Source: CAJINA01 sp964636125 (lineage in GTDB: Bacteria > Desulfobacterota > Desulfobacteria > Desulfobacterales > CAJINA01). From it: a stretch of DNA of 64,000 bases. Under the pieces are notes generated by a model. The model saw only the letters and a program-made list of their open reading frames with translations. It was not told where the DNA came from and did no database searches. Both the position numbers and the translations under genes were made by a program. Of this stretch, positions 42,511 through 52,034 are shown piece by piece. Position 1 is the first letter of the stretch. Every line of letters begins with the position of its first letter. The stretch covers positions 108,810-172,809 of the forward strand of contig CAZWPX010000003.1 of assembly GCA_964636125.1 (NCBI GenBank), in the 5' to 3' direction.

Positions 42511-43006
42511 CATACTCACCTACCCTGACACGTTCCTGCGCAAAAAAATGGAGCCTGTTGAGAAAATAGATTCCGAGGTTGAAAAGGTCATCACGGACAT
42601 GGCCGAAACCATGTATCACGCGCCGGGCATGGGTCTGGCCGCCGTCCAGGTAGGAATCAATAAAAGAATAATTATTTATGATATTTCCGGACCGGAAGAT
42701 AATCCTAAACTTGAGGTGCTGATCAACCCTGTTGTGGTTGAGGCCGGAGGGTCCGTGATGTCCGAAAACGAGGGGTGTCTCAGCATACCGGATTACAGGG
42801 CCGACGTGAAAAGATCCGAGTGGGTCAAGGTGGAAGCCCTTGACAGAAACGGAAAACCGGTCTTGATTGAAACGGACGGCATCCACGCCACCGTTTTACA
42901 GCACGAAATCGATCACCTTGACGGCGTGCTGTTCATAGACAGAATCAGCGCCCTCAAACGGGAAATGTACAAACGCAAGGTTAAAAAAAGACTTAAAAAC
43001 AAATGA
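42497..43006 (+). CDS. def: Peptide deformylase
   Basis: 169 residues from the ATG at 42497 with GGAG 8 nt upstream, inside the end of the preceding gene. All three family motifs are present: GMGLAAVQVG, EGCLSIP (metal-binding Cys) and QHEIDHLDG (metal-binding His pair and catalytic Glu). It removes the formyl group from new proteins. Its stop overlaps the fmt start (ATGA), pairing formylation and deformylation genes as in many bacteria. Confidence 0.97.
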   Translation: MTLLDILTYPDTFLRKKMEPVEKIDSEVEKVITDMAETMYHAPGMGLAAVQVGINKRIIIYDISGPEDNPKLEVLINPVVVEAGGSVMSENEGCLSIPDYRADVKRSEWVKVEALDRNGKPVLIETDGIHATVLQHEIDHLDGVLFIDRISALKREMYKRKVKKRLKNK

Positions 43007-43944
43007 AACCGTCTTTAAGCATCATATTCATGGGCACCCCGGAGTTTGCGGTCTCCACCCTGCGCGCCCTGCATCGGGCCGGATATCGGATACCGCTGGT
43101 CGTTACCCAACCGGACAGGCCCAGGGGCCGGGGACGCAAAACCAGTCCCACACCGGTGAAAGCCGCTGCGCTTGAACTCGGATTAACAGTGGCGCAGCCA
43201 CCCTCAATCCGGAACGGGGAATTTGTCAGCCAGCTTAAAGAACTCGCCCCTGACCTTTTCGTTGTAGTGGCCATGGGACAGATCCTCAGTCGAGAACTGC
43301 TGGCCATCCCCCGCCTGGGCCCCATCAACGTGCATGCTTCCCTGCTGCCCAAGTACCGCGGCGCGGCGCCTATTCAATGGGCCCTGATCAGGGGCGAAGC
43401 CCGGACCGGGATCACGACCATGCTCATGGATGCCGGTCTGGACACCGGAGACATGCTCCTGTCTGCCGCCACAGACATTACAGATACGGATACGGCCCAG
43501 ACGTTGCACGACCGACTCTCTACGCTGGGCGCCGAACTCCTGCTGGAAACGGTCAGTGGCCTTGAGTCCCAATCCATCACGCCGATACCCCAAAACCATG
43601 ACCAGGCATCCAAAGCGCCCATGTTGAAGAAGCCCGATGGCCGCATTGACTGGCAGGCACCCGCCGAGGTTATCGCTGCCTTTATCCGGGGCATGACCCC
43701 CTGGCCGGGGGCTTTTACATTTCTGGACGACCGGCGGCTGAAAATATTCTCGGGACGACCCGTACCCCTGACAAACCCGGCTCCGCCAGGGACCGTCATC
43801 CGGGGATTTTCGAATGAAATCAGGGTGGCCACCGGTGATCAGGCCCTGGCAATACTCGAGCTCCAGGAGGCTTCTGGTAAACGCCTTAGCGCCCGTGATT
43901 ACCTGAGCGGCAAACCCATTGCAGAAGGCACTGTGCTACATTGA
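43003..43944 (+). CDS. fmt: Methionyl-tRNA formyltransferase
   Basis: 313 residues. N-terminal formyltransferase domain starting IIFMGTPEFAVSTL, with the catalytic-site phrase INVHASLLPKYRGAAPIQWA and GDMLL; C-terminal tRNA-binding OB-like domain (GRIDWQAPAEVIAAFIRGMTP). It formylates Met-tRNA(fMet) using 10-formyl-THF. Overlaps def by 4 nt and rsmB by 4 nt, so the set is translationally coupled. Confidence 0.97.
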   Translation: MKPSLSIIFMGTPEFAVSTLRALHRAGYRIPLVVTQPDRPRGRGRKTSPTPVKAAALELGLTVAQPPSIRNGEFVSQLKELAPDLFVVVAMGQILSRELLAIPRLGPINVHASLLPKYRGAAPIQWALIRGEARTGITTMLMDAGLDTGDMLLSAATDITDTDTAQTLHDRLSTLGAELLLETVSGLESQSITPIPQNHDQASKAPMLKKPDGRIDWQAPAEVIAAFIRGMTPWPGAFTFLDDRRLKIFSGRPVPLTNPAPPGTVIRGFSNEIRVATGDQALAILELQEASGKRLSARDYLSGKPIAEGTVLH

Positions 43945-45317
43945 GGCAGCCTGGTGCCAAACCTGAAATCAGGAAAAAGGCGCATGCCATTCTTTCTGAA
44001 CTGGATAAAAGCAGGCATGCGACCCTGGATCAATTGCTGGACAACGCCCGCAATGCTACTCCGGAAATGCCTCAACGGGACAAGGCTTTTTTACAGGCCC
44101 TCCTTTTCGGTGTTCTGCGTTCAAAAAACCGCATCGACTGGGTGATCCGCCACTTCTCCCGTACGCCATTTAAAAAAATAGATCCCGGTATCAAAAACAT
44201 CCTGCGCCTGGGCGTATACCAGATCCTCTACATGGACCGGGTGCCAGACTCAGCCGCAGTGAACACCTGTGTTGAAATGGCCAAAGCAGTCGCTGCGCCC
44301 TGGACAGTCAAATTTGTAAATGGGGTGTTGCGCAATGTGACCCGCAATCCCAATGTCGTCCCGTTCCCGGAACTGTCGAAAGACCCGGTCCTGGCAATGT
44401 CAGTGCGCAAATCACTACCCCGATGGCTGGTGAAACGCTGGCTGACCCGTTTTGGGGTCGAAGATTGTGCCCGGCTATGCGCTGCCGTCAACATCATCCC
44501 CCCGCTGAGCCTGCGCACCAATACCTTGCAAACCACCCGGGCAGCGCTTGTGCAGTCGCTTGCGGACGTTGCCAAGGGCCTTGAGAAGACCCGTCACTCG
44601 CCCGAGGGCATCCACATCTACGGGCTGCAGGCCGGGTTACAAACTATCCCCGCTTTTATCGAGGGACATTTTCAGATCCAGGATGAAGCCGCCCAACTGG
44701 TTGCGCATCTTCTTGCGCCGCGCCCCGGCCAGAGAGTTCTGGACGCCTGTGCCGGACTGGGCGGCAAAACGGGCCACATTGCCCAACTCATGCAAAACAC
44801 CGGTGAGATCATCGCCCTGGACAACGTTGGGAAAAAATTGACGTCTCTGGCACTTGAAATGCGCCGTTTAAGAATCACCAATGTCCGGTCAGCCAGGCAT
44901 GATCTCGATTCAGCGCCGACACCGTCCCGCTACGGTACTTTTGACCGGATCCTTCTGGATGCACCCTGCTCCGGACTGGGGGTTGTAAGGCGCAACCCGG
45001 ACACACGCTGGAACCGCAATGAAAAAGACCTTGGCCTGTATGCCGCCCGCCAGAGGCGCTACCTTGCCAACCTGGCAGGTCTTGTAAAGCCGGGGGGACT
45101 TCTGGTATATGCTGTGTGCAGTACGGAACCCGAGGAAAATGAAGGCGTCACCCGTCATTTTCTCGAACACAATCCGGCCTTTGTAAAAATTAAAATCAAA
45201 TCGGAAGCTCACAACAATCTGGCGGCAGTTACGGGCTCCGATGATTGTATCCGGACTTTCCCGCATAAACACAATATGGATGGATTTTTTGCCACGGGCT
45301 TCAAGCGGCTGAAATGA
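43941..45317 (+). CDS. rsmB: 16S rRNA (cytosine967-C5)-methyltransferase RsmB
   Basis: 458 residues. N-terminal NusB-like RNA-binding domain (RKKAHAILSELDKSRHATLD), C-terminal Rossmann methyltransferase with SAM motif VLDACAGLGGKTGHIAQL, the release Cys in DAPCSGLGVVRRNPD and the catalytic Cys in YAVCSTEPEENE. It methylates C967 of 16S rRNA. The start is TTG 43941, sharing bases with the fmt stop; no strong ribosome site, so coupling is likely. Ends ATGA-overlapped with the PASTA gene. Confidence 0.95.
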   Translation: MRQPGAKPEIRKKAHAILSELDKSRHATLDQLLDNARNATPEMPQRDKAFLQALLFGVLRSKNRIDWVIRHFSRTPFKKIDPGIKNILRLGVYQILYMDRVPDSAAVNTCVEMAKAVAAPWTVKFVNGVLRNVTRNPNVVPFPELSKDPVLAMSVRKSLPRWLVKRWLTRFGVEDCARLCAAVNIIPPLSLRTNTLQTTRAALVQSLADVAKGLEKTRHSPEGIHIYGLQAGLQTIPAFIEGHFQIQDEAAQLVAHLLAPRPGQRVLDACAGLGGKTGHIAQLMQNTGEIIALDNVGKKLTSLALEMRRLRITNVRSARHDLDSAPTPSRYGTFDRILLDAPCSGLGVVRRNPDTRWNRNEKDLGLYAARQRRYLANLAGLVKPGGLLVYAVCSTEPEENEGVTRHFLEHNPAFVKIKIKSEAHNNLAAVTGSDDCIRTFPHKHNMDGFFATGFKRLK

Positions 45318-46327
45318 TCACAAAATTTCTGAAAGTAGCAGTCATTCTATCGCTTTTTATCACTGCGGCGGCCGTCAGTGCCTATCTGGCACTGACGCTC
45401 ATCGTTAAAAGTGAAGCAACCGTGATAGTGCCCGCGCTTAAAGAAAAAGAGGTTGTCCAGGCCCTGAGGATGCTCAGCGCCCTGGGATTGAACACCAGGG
45501 TCAAGGCCTCGGAATACAGCGCTTCCATTCCGGTCAATTACGTCATTGATCAGGACCCGGCCCCCGGCTCCGAGATTAAGAAAGGCCGTAATGTAAAACT
45601 TGTAATTTCCAGGGGGCGCCAATCTGTGTCCGTCCCGGATTTAACCGGCATTTCCATCCATCAAGCCCTGATGGTACTGGAAGAACACGGTCTTTGCCGG
45701 GGAATCCGCTCGCGGTCCAGCAGCCCTACCCTGGCCCAAGAGGTGGTTATGGCCCAGACGCCGCTGCCCGGTATGACCATCAATAGGAAAAACTGTGTTG
45801 ACTTGCTGGTCAGCACAGGCCGCTACCGGAGTGCTTTTGCCATGCCGGACCTGGCCGACCTGCCCATCGAGGAAGCTATCCTCAAGATTGAAGCCGAGCA
45901 ATTACAGTTGGGCGACATCACGGAGAGCAAGATCCGAAGTGCCGCTTTGAACACGGTGGCAGATCAGACACCACCGGCCGGTCATCGTGTAACCGAGGGT
46001 CAGGCGGTTCACCTGGGGGTCTACCGCTCCCCGTCCGCCCACCGCCAGGCAACAGCGGCCGGCCGCAGGCAACCCTGGTTTTTCGGGTACCAGGCCGGCA
46101 ATGGTTTCTTGAACCGGCATATCAAGGTGCGGGTCAGCAGCAAGACAGTGTCTTATGACCTGTACGATGGTTTTGTCCCCCCGGCGGGAAAACTCTCTTT
46201 TTTAATCCCCCGCTTTGAAAATGTAGCCATTATGCTGTATGAAGACGAAGAGTTGATCAAAACAATTTTTCCGGGCAGTCTGGTGACCTGGTCTGAAAGC
46301 GTCTCATTTGGTCTGCCCGGCCACTGA
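45314..46327 (+). CDS. Membrane-anchored PASTA-domain protein
   Basis: 337 residues. One N-terminal membrane helix (VAVILSLFITAAAVSAYLAL), then three PASTA domains (~35-95, ~98-167, ~170-240) with repeat endings such as DQDPAPGSEIKKGRNVKLVI and QTPLPGMTINRKNCVDLLV. A C-terminal beta domain of about 95 residues follows. PASTA domains bind peptidoglycan or muropeptides in Ser/Thr kinases and PBPs; here there is no kinase domain. In deltaproteobacteria such genes commonly sit between rsmB and rpe, as here. A periplasmic wall-sensing role is inferred. Confidence 0.88.
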   Translation: MITKFLKVAVILSLFITAAAVSAYLALTLIVKSEATVIVPALKEKEVVQALRMLSALGLNTRVKASEYSASIPVNYVIDQDPAPGSEIKKGRNVKLVISRGRQSVSVPDLTGISIHQALMVLEEHGLCRGIRSRSSSPTLAQEVVMAQTPLPGMTINRKNCVDLLVSTGRYRSAFAMPDLADLPIEEAILKIEAEQLQLGDITESKIRSAALNTVADQTPPAGHRVTEGQAVHLGVYRSPSAHRQATAAGRRQPWFFGYQAGNGFLNRHIKVRVSSKTVSYDLYDGFVPPAGKLSFLIPRFENVAIMLYEDEELIKTIFPGSLVTWSESVSFGLPGH

Positions 46328-46368
46328 CACCAATAGATAATGTGTAAAAATGAAAACAGGAGACGGTT

Positions 46369-47034
46369 ATGAAAAAGATTGCCCCCTCCATCCTTTCGGC
46401 AGACTTTGCAAACCTTGGCGATGAGATCCGGGCCGTTGAAGCGGCTGGTGCGGACTGGATTCACGTCGATGTCATGGATGGCCACTTTGTGCCCAATATT
46501 ACCATCGGCCCCCTGGTGGTCGAAGCGATCCGGCCCGTGACAGACCTGCCCCTGGATGTTCATTTAATGATTGAAAAACCCGATCGCTATATCCCCGATT
46601 TTGCCTCGGCTGGCGCGGATATCATAGCGGTACAGGCTGAAACCTGCATACACTTGCACCGCACCCTGCAATTCATTCGGCAAAATGATTGCAAGAGCGG
46701 CGTGGTCTTAAATCCCTCCACCCGCATAGAAGATCTGGAATGGGTTCTCCCGGATATTGACCTGGTGGTTTTAATGAGCGTCAACCCCGGTTTTGGCGGT
46801 CAGGCATTCATCCCGGCTACTCTTGAAAAGATAGCCCGCATGCGGGAAATGATCACTGCCCGAGGGCTTGATATCGACATCGAGGTCGATGGCGGTGTGA
46901 ACAGTAAAACAATCGCCTCCGTTGCCGGGGCCGGGGCAAATGTTTTTGTGGCGGGGTCAGCTATATTCGGCAGCACCGATTATGCAGCCACCATTTCCGA
47001 ATTCAGGCGTCTCATGGAACCGCAACAGCCTTAA
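46369..47034 (+). CDS. rpe: Ribulose-phosphate 3-epimerase
   Basis: 221 residues, standard length. TIM-barrel motifs: IAPSILSADFANLGDEI, HVDVMDGHFVPNITIGP (metal and catalytic Asp), LDVHLMIEKPD, MSVNPGFGGQ and EVDGGVN (second catalytic Asp). It interconverts ribulose-5-P and xylulose-5-P in the pentose phosphate pathway. Good AGGAG site before the ATG. Part of the ribF-aroQ operon. Confidence 0.97.
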   Translation: MKKIAPSILSADFANLGDEIRAVEAAGADWIHVDVMDGHFVPNITIGPLVVEAIRPVTDLPLDVHLMIEKPDRYIPDFASAGADIIAVQAETCIHLHRTLQFIRQNDCKSGVVLNPSTRIEDLEWVLPDIDLVVLMSVNPGFGGQAFIPATLEKIARMREMITARGLDIDIEVDGGVNSKTIASVAGAGANVFVAGSAIFGSTDYAATISEFRRLMEPQQP

Positions 47035-47048
47035 CAGGAGTTGAAACC

Positions 47049-47489
47049 ATGCACACTATACTGGTGATTCACGGGCCGAACCTCAACATGCTGGGCAAAC
47101 GGGAGCCGGAAGTTTATGGCCGTGCGGATCTCGCCCGGATAAACGGGCAATTGGGCGAACTGGCCGAAACGCTTGGGGTCAGGCTCGATATCTTTCAATC
47201 CAACCATGAGGGGCATATTGTCGACAAAATCCAGGCAGCCATCGGGAACTGCGCGGCGGTCATCATTAATCCAGCCGCCTATACCCATACCAGCATCGCC
47301 ATCCGGGATGCGCTCTTGCTGCTCGATGTACCCATTGTCGAAATCCACCTTTCCAATATCTACAAACGGGAGCCTTTTCGGCACACATCACTCGTGTCCG
47401 ACATTGCCGCCGGGCAGATCTGCGGATTTGGTTCTTTCGGATACCACCTGGCGCTTGAGGCCGCTGTCCGGCTTTTAGCGCGCGGCTAA
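47049..47489 (+). CDS. aroQ: 3-dehydroquinate dehydratase, type II
   Basis: 146 residues, typical for the dodecameric type II enzyme. Motifs: IHGPNLNMLGKREPEVYG (with catalytic Tyr), SNHEGHIVDKI, INPAAYTHTSIAIRDAL, VEIHLSNIYKREPFRHTS (catalytic His). Third step of the common shikimate pathway to 3-dehydroshikimate. AGGAG lies 8 nt before the ATG. Its 3' end overlaps by 4 nt the end of a gene on the other strand, leaving no room for a separate terminator. Confidence 0.97.
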   Translation: MHTILVIHGPNLNMLGKREPEVYGRADLARINGQLGELAETLGVRLDIFQSNHEGHIVDKIQAAIGNCAAVIINPAAYTHTSIAIRDALLLLDVPIVEIHLSNIYKREPFRHTSLVSDIAAGQICGFGSFGYHLALEAAVRLLARG

Positions 47490-48853
47490 AAAAACAGGCT
47501 GACCCGACAGTACGCGTTGCCCGCCGGAATGCTCCAGACGTTGTATTGCGGAATATAAAACCCGACATACTCTGTCCCGGTTCCGCCATAATAGGCCGTT
47601 CCGCTGAATACGACCTGCACGTTTTGCTTCAGACTCCACTCCAGGCGAGGCTGGACAGTGCCGGATGGATCCGCCAGGTTGTTAATGACGGCCAGGTAGA
47701 GGTTCACCAGGGGATGCACCTCTACCTGCAACCGGCCGGCCAGGTAGTATTTGCCGAGGGTGAAGCGTTCTCCACGTACCAGCCGGTTCAGCGTCTCCGA
47801 ATCTGAAAAAGCTTCGGCATAGTCTGTTTTCCCGGAACTGTTGTAATAAAACTCAAGCAGCCCGTAGATGTTTTTTGCCTGCCAGTTCCAGGCGTAATCG
47901 GTATTGGCCACGCACTCAAAAAAACCGGTGCCGGACCGGTTTTCGCCCGGCTGTGTCCAGGTTGCATCAAATCGCCAACCAGCCCCGCCCAGAGCACCCG
48001 ATGCCCCGACCCCCGACACGAAATCACCGTAATTGAAAGCGGCCATCAGGTCGATATCCATGCTGACCAGGGTTTGGTGCAGCTTGGCTGCCAGGGTGGA
48101 AGCGTCGCGACTGACTTCTCCGGTGAGCAAGTCCCGGCGGGGCACATACACCATCTGGATGTCGTCAACCACCTCATTGCTGATCTGCAGCAGGGCCATG
48201 TCTTCCCCGATTTTATAATCCCTTTCCATGTCGGTGGGCCGAAAAGGGTTAAAGAGATCCATGGGATTGAAAATCAATCCATTGCCCCAGGTCAGCGCCT
48301 GCCGGCCCAGCACTGCGGACCCCCAGTCCGGCCGGGCGGCAACAGCCAGGCGGTCTATACGATGATAGGCAATGTAGGCCGATCCTGCATCAATCACCCC
48401 GGAAAGATTCAGCAGGCTGCTGTTATCGGAAATGTTCGGCGGGACCAACAGCGGGTTCGGAAGACTGCCGCCGCTGGAAGCGGCAAGGATTGAGGCTGTT
48501 TCGCGGGTATCCCCGCCACTTAAAACAGCTTCGTAGTGGCCCTCAAATGAATAGATATCGCCAAAGTGGGTGTTGTTTTTCAGCCTGAAATCCGTCTCCA
48601 GATCCACAAAGGCGCCGTCGCGGACCGATCCTAAAACTGTCCGTTCATCGACTGATCTGACACGGAAACCACCCCTCAGATGCCCGCCCCATTCAGCGAC
48701 AACGACCTCTTGCCAATTGCCGGATGCCCGGGCTGCCGGCGACAGTATAGCAACTGGTATCAGCAAACTTCCGACCACAGCTGCCAGGCCCGCTGCAACG
48801 GCGAAGAACCGTTTGGGCCCGCCACCAAATGTATTATACTTTGGAAGCATCAT
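47486..48853 (-). CDS. Outer-membrane beta-barrel protein of a Lol-like export operon
   Basis: 455 residues. Signal peptide at ~14-43 (FFAVAAGLAAVVGSLLIPV... ARA). The remainder shows alternating beta strands (FVDLETDFRLKNNTHFGDIY, MAAFNYGDF, RLEWSLKQNVQVVFSGTAYY) and ends in aromatic Phe-Phe, as expected for BAM-inserted barrels. The phrase ALTWGNGLIFNPMDLFNPFRP recalls DUF1302-like porins. It starts inside the last codons of the ABC ATPase gene, so it is the final gene of the operon 52805-47486. It could be the outer-membrane acceptor or exit for the substrate handled by the permeases and LolA-like protein. Confidence 0.8.
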   Translation of the reverse strand: MMLPKYNTFGGGPKRFFAVAAGLAAVVGSLLIPVAILSPAARASGNWQEVVVAEWGGHLRGGFRVRSVDERTVLGSVRDGAFVDLETDFRLKNNTHFGDIYSFEGHYEAVLSGGDTRETASILAASSGGSLPNPLLVPPNISDNSSLLNLSGVIDAGSAYIAYHRIDRLAVAARPDWGSAVLGRQALTWGNGLIFNPMDLFNPFRPTDMERDYKIGEDMALLQISNEVVDDIQMVYVPRRDLLTGEVSRDASTLAAKLHQTLVSMDIDLMAAFNYGDFVSGVGASGALGGAGWRFDATWTQPGENRSGTGFFECVANTDYAWNWQAKNIYGLLEFYYNSSGKTDYAEAFSDSETLNRLVRGERFTLGKYYLAGRLQVEVHPLVNLYLAVINNLADPSGTVQPRLEWSLKQNVQVVFSGTAYYGGTGTEYVGFYIPQYNVWSIPAGNAYCRVSLFF

Positions 48854-49520
48854 CGACCACTCGGCCGTCCCGGATATAAATCAGTCGCCGGGCATACTCC
48901 ATTACCATCTGGTCATGGGTTGAAAAAATAAAGGTAACCCCTTTGCGGGTATTCATTTCCAACATCAATTCGAGCAGGCCTTTGCCGGTGCCCGAATCAA
49001 GATTGGCCGTCGGCTCGTCGGCCAGGACAATGGAGGGGTTGGAAACAATGGCCCTGGCCACCGCTACCCGCTGCTGCTGGCCGCCGGATAGTTCCGAGGG
49101 GCGGCGGTCATATTTCCCCGCCAGTCCAACATCGTCCAGGATCGTCCGGGCCCGGTCGTTTCTCTCCCGTGGGGCGACACCCTGCAGCAGCATTACATAC
49201 TCGACATTCTCCAATGCCGATAAGACCGGGATCAAGTTATAGGCCTGGAAGACAAACCCGAGTTTGTGCAGGCGTAAATCCGCCAGATCCGCAGAATTCA
49301 TCCTGTTGTAATCGTTTCCATCCACGCGAATTCTACCCGAATCAGCCTGATCAAGACTACCGATCAGGTTCAAAACAGTTGTTTTACCAGACCCCGACGG
49401 TCCCGCCAGAGCCACAAAGGCGCCCTTATCGATAGAGAGACTGACCCCCCGCAGGGCTTTGACCAGCACTTCACCCTGCTGGTAGGTCTTTATAACGTTC
49501 TCACAGGTTACCAGCGACAT
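48834..49520 (-). CDS. ABC transporter ATP-binding protein, LolD/MacB type
   Basis: 228 residues, the length of LolD. Walker A GPSGSGKTTVLNLIG, Q loop FVFQAYNLIPVLSALENV, signature LSGGQQQRVAVARAIV, Walker B SIVLADEPTANLDS and H loop FSTHD. It should energise the two FtsX-type permeases encoded just upstream (49534-50760 and 50795-52027). These transporters do not import; they extract lipoproteins or drive outer-envelope processes by mechanotransmission. 13-nt gap to the permease gene. Confidence 0.95.
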   Translation of the reverse strand: MSLVTCENVIKTYQQGEVLVKALRGVSLSIDKGAFVALAGPSGSGKTTVLNLIGSLDQADSGRIRVDGNDYNRMNSADLADLRLHKLGFVFQAYNLIPVLSALENVEYVMLLQGVAPRERNDRARTILDDVGLAGKYDRRPSELSGGQQQRVAVARAIVSNPSIVLADEPTANLDSGTGKGLLELMLEMNTRKGVTFIFSTHDQMVMEYARRLIYIRDGRVVDDASKV

Positions 49521-49533
49521 TGCTTCAACTCCG

Positions 49534-50760
49534 TTAATAATGTTTCATCGCCTCCACAGGTGTAAAACGGGCCGCTTTAAGGGCCGGATAAAGGCTAATG
49601 ATAAGTCCCAGTATAAACACGGTCAGGTTGGCGACCAACACATCCTGCAGAACCAGCGATGGATAGATAATTTTGGCGATACCGGCATATTCAGCACCGG
49701 CTGACAAGGCCGACAGGTCAATGCCGGTCTTCCCGAGGATGAAGACTGTAACAAAAGCCACCAGGTTGCCGATCCACATCCCCCCCAGCAGGAGCAGGAA
49801 AGATTCAGTGAGGACATCCTTGACAATCCAGCCGGGTTTCATCCCCAGTGCTTTCAATACCCCGAATTCACGCATCCGTTCATAAACAGCCATCAGCATA
49901 GTGTTGACGATGCCAAAACCCATGGCTATGAAAACCACGAGGTACCAGATCCAGTTCCAGCTCTGGATAAGCTCCACATAGGTTTTTACCATGGGGAGTA
50001 TCTCAGGCCAGCCCTCCACTCGGTACGCGGGTGAAAGCCCAGCCTGTACGCGTTCCTTGATCTGGTCCAGCGAACCCCGGCTGTTCTTCGGGAGCACAAT
50101 AGAATACTCCGAAATTCCCCTGCTGAACTTAAGCAGTTTACGGGCAGCCGGCCGGGTAATGAAGACCAGCTCCTTTTCAGTTGCGGCCATCTCCGCCCGG
50201 AAAATACCGGTAATTCGAAATGCCCGCGAGCCGATTTCCTTTTCACTGTTCTGGCTCATGAGGACAATTTTTCGGTTCAATTTTGTGCCGAACTTATCAG
50301 CCAGGGCTTTTCCGATGAGGATCCCATGTTTATCCTCCGCGTTTAAATACCGCCCCTGCCTGATCGCCCCACCGATAAAGGATACCTTTTGTTCGCCGAG
50401 GGGATCCATACCAATCACCGTAACACCGGCTGAATGACGCGCGTTGGCAGCCACAGCGTTCACCCTGATGCGGGAACTCCAAACCGCTCCATCCGGCAGA
50501 TTCGCTGCCAGGGCCTGTTCAACCGCGGCTGTGTCGGTCATGCTGTTTTCAAGAACCGGGTCATTGCGATAATCTTTCTGGTGAATCTGAAGATGGCCGG
50601 TCATGGTCTTGATCCCGTTTTGAATCATCTGGGCCACCATTCCCTGCCAGAGCGCGCCCAGGAAGATCATGCTCCACACCCCGATGGATACGGCGATGAG
50701 GATGATGGTCGTCCGTCTCGGATTGCGCCAGACATTGCGCCATGAAAGCTGAAGATGCAT
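49534..50760 (-). CDS. FtsX/LolE-type ABC transporter permease
   Basis: 408 residues. One N-terminal membrane helix (TTIILIAVSIGVWSMIFLGA), a ~230-residue periplasmic MacB-PCD-like domain (VIGMDPLGEQKVSFIGGAI), then three C-terminal helices (~275-400, including GIVNTMLMAVYERMREFGVL). This is the four-helix plan of LolC/LolE and MacB. Starts MHLQLSWRNVWRNPRRT. A paralogue of the upstream permease; together they probably form the heterodimeric core. Confidence 0.92.
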   Translation of the reverse strand: MHLQLSWRNVWRNPRRTTIILIAVSIGVWSMIFLGALWQGMVAQMIQNGIKTMTGHLQIHQKDYRNDPVLENSMTDTAAVEQALAANLPDGAVWSSRIRVNAVAANARHSAGVTVIGMDPLGEQKVSFIGGAIRQGRYLNAEDKHGILIGKALADKFGTKLNRKIVLMSQNSEKEIGSRAFRITGIFRAEMAATEKELVFITRPAARKLLKFSRGISEYSIVLPKNSRGSLDQIKERVQAGLSPAYRVEGWPEILPMVKTYVELIQSWNWIWYLVVFIAMGFGIVNTMLMAVYERMREFGVLKALGMKPGWIVKDVLTESFLLLLGGMWIGNLVAFVTVFILGKTGIDLSALSAGAEYAGIAKIIYPSLVLQDVLVANLTVFILGLIISLYPALKAARFTPVEAMKHY

Positions 50761-50794
50761 ATTAATCTTAATCCAGGTTCTCGTTTGTCACACT

Positions 50795-52027
50795 CTATAT
50801 ATAATTCAGGGCCGCCACCGGATTCAGCTTTTTAATTTTCAGGGCCGGATAAAGGGCCGCACCCAGGGTAACCATCAGCACCAGAGCAGGTCCGGTAACG
50901 ATTGAGAACCAGGTGAGGCGCGGGTACAACGCCCCGGAGATGCCGTATTGTTTCAGCATCTCCGAACTGCCGGCCAGTACGATTCCATGGACCTGGAAAT
51001 ACCAGGTCAGGACCACGCCGAGTGCGATACCGGCCACGATCCCCACCAGGGTCATCAGCATGGATTCCAGCATGACCATCCGGGTCAGCCGGGCGGGGGT
51101 GGTTCCAAGGGCCATCAGCACCCCGAATTCCCGGGTTCTTTCCAATATCGCCATCAAAAAGGTATTCAGGATGCTGAAGGCGACCACGAGAATCAAGATG
51201 AAGTAAATGATCAAGCCGCTGACCAGATCCATGGCAATGCCTTCAGCCAGGCCCGGGAGCAGTTCCATCCAGTCCAGCACTACCAGATCAGCGGTCCGCT
51301 CATGTTCGGACATGCTGTTTTCAAGCGCCTGTTTGACCCTGTGCACGTCCATCAGTGAACGCACGTTGACCACGATCTCATGCACACCGCTTTCCATGGA
51401 GAACACTTCCTGGAAGTATTTCAGCGGCACGTGGATCGCACTGCGGTCAAAGACATCCATGCCTGAATTGTAGATGCCTTTTACGGTGAATATTGCTGCG
51501 GCTACCGAACCATCGCCGCCCTGCCCCAGCACGGTAAGTTCATCACCGATGTCAACTTGCAGGTTCTTCGCCAGGAGCGTCCCAATCAGGGTCGCGTCGG
51601 TGTCGTCCCTATCAAGGTAACGTCCCTGGCGGACCAGTTTCGGCAAGGTGGACGTGGCAGCCTCATGCTGTGGATCGACACCAATGACCATGACACCGTA
51701 TGTTCTCTGCTCTGAAGAGACCAGGGAAAAGGCGTTCCCCCTTGCGGTCCAGGCGGTGACAGAGGGCAGTTGCGCTACCATGGGCAGCAATTCCTGCGGG
51801 TTTTGAACCCGCTGGCGAATCTGCTGTTTCTCATGATAGCCCCGGGCCTGAATCTGCAAGTGACCGGTGTGCACCCCCACCGAAGCGTTGATCATCGTAT
51901 CGTAGGTACCGACCTGGAAACTCAGCATGAACACCAATAGAATGCAGGCAAAGGCTATTGCGGAAATGGTCAGCCAGGTCCGTCGTTTATTGCGCCAGAT
52001 ATTGCGCCACCCCATTTTCAGGTTCAT
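50795..52027 (-). CDS. FtsX/LolC-type ABC transporter permease
   Basis: 410 residues with the same four-helix plan: N-terminal helix (WLTISAIAFACILLVFMLSF), periplasmic domain (VMVIGVDPQHEAATSTLPKL), three C-terminal helices including FSILNTFLMAILERTREFGV. Begins MNLKMGWRNIWRNKRRT. It follows the LolA-like gene by 7 nt and precedes its paralogue by 34 nt. Confidence 0.92.
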   Translation of the reverse strand: MNLKMGWRNIWRNKRRTWLTISAIAFACILLVFMLSFQVGTYDTMINASVGVHTGHLQIQARGYHEKQQIRQRVQNPQELLPMVAQLPSVTAWTARGNAFSLVSSEQRTYGVMVIGVDPQHEAATSTLPKLVRQGRYLDRDDTDATLIGTLLAKNLQVDIGDELTVLGQGGDGSVAAAIFTVKGIYNSGMDVFDRSAIHVPLKYFQEVFSMESGVHEIVVNVRSLMDVHRVKQALENSMSEHERTADLVVLDWMELLPGLAEGIAMDLVSGLIIYFILILVVAFSILNTFLMAILERTREFGVLMALGTTPARLTRMVMLESMLMTLVGIVAGIALGVVLTWYFQVHGIVLAGSSEMLKQYGISGALYPRLTWFSIVTGPALVLMVTLGAALYPALKIKKLNPVAALNYI

Positions 52028-52034
52028 GGGTGGA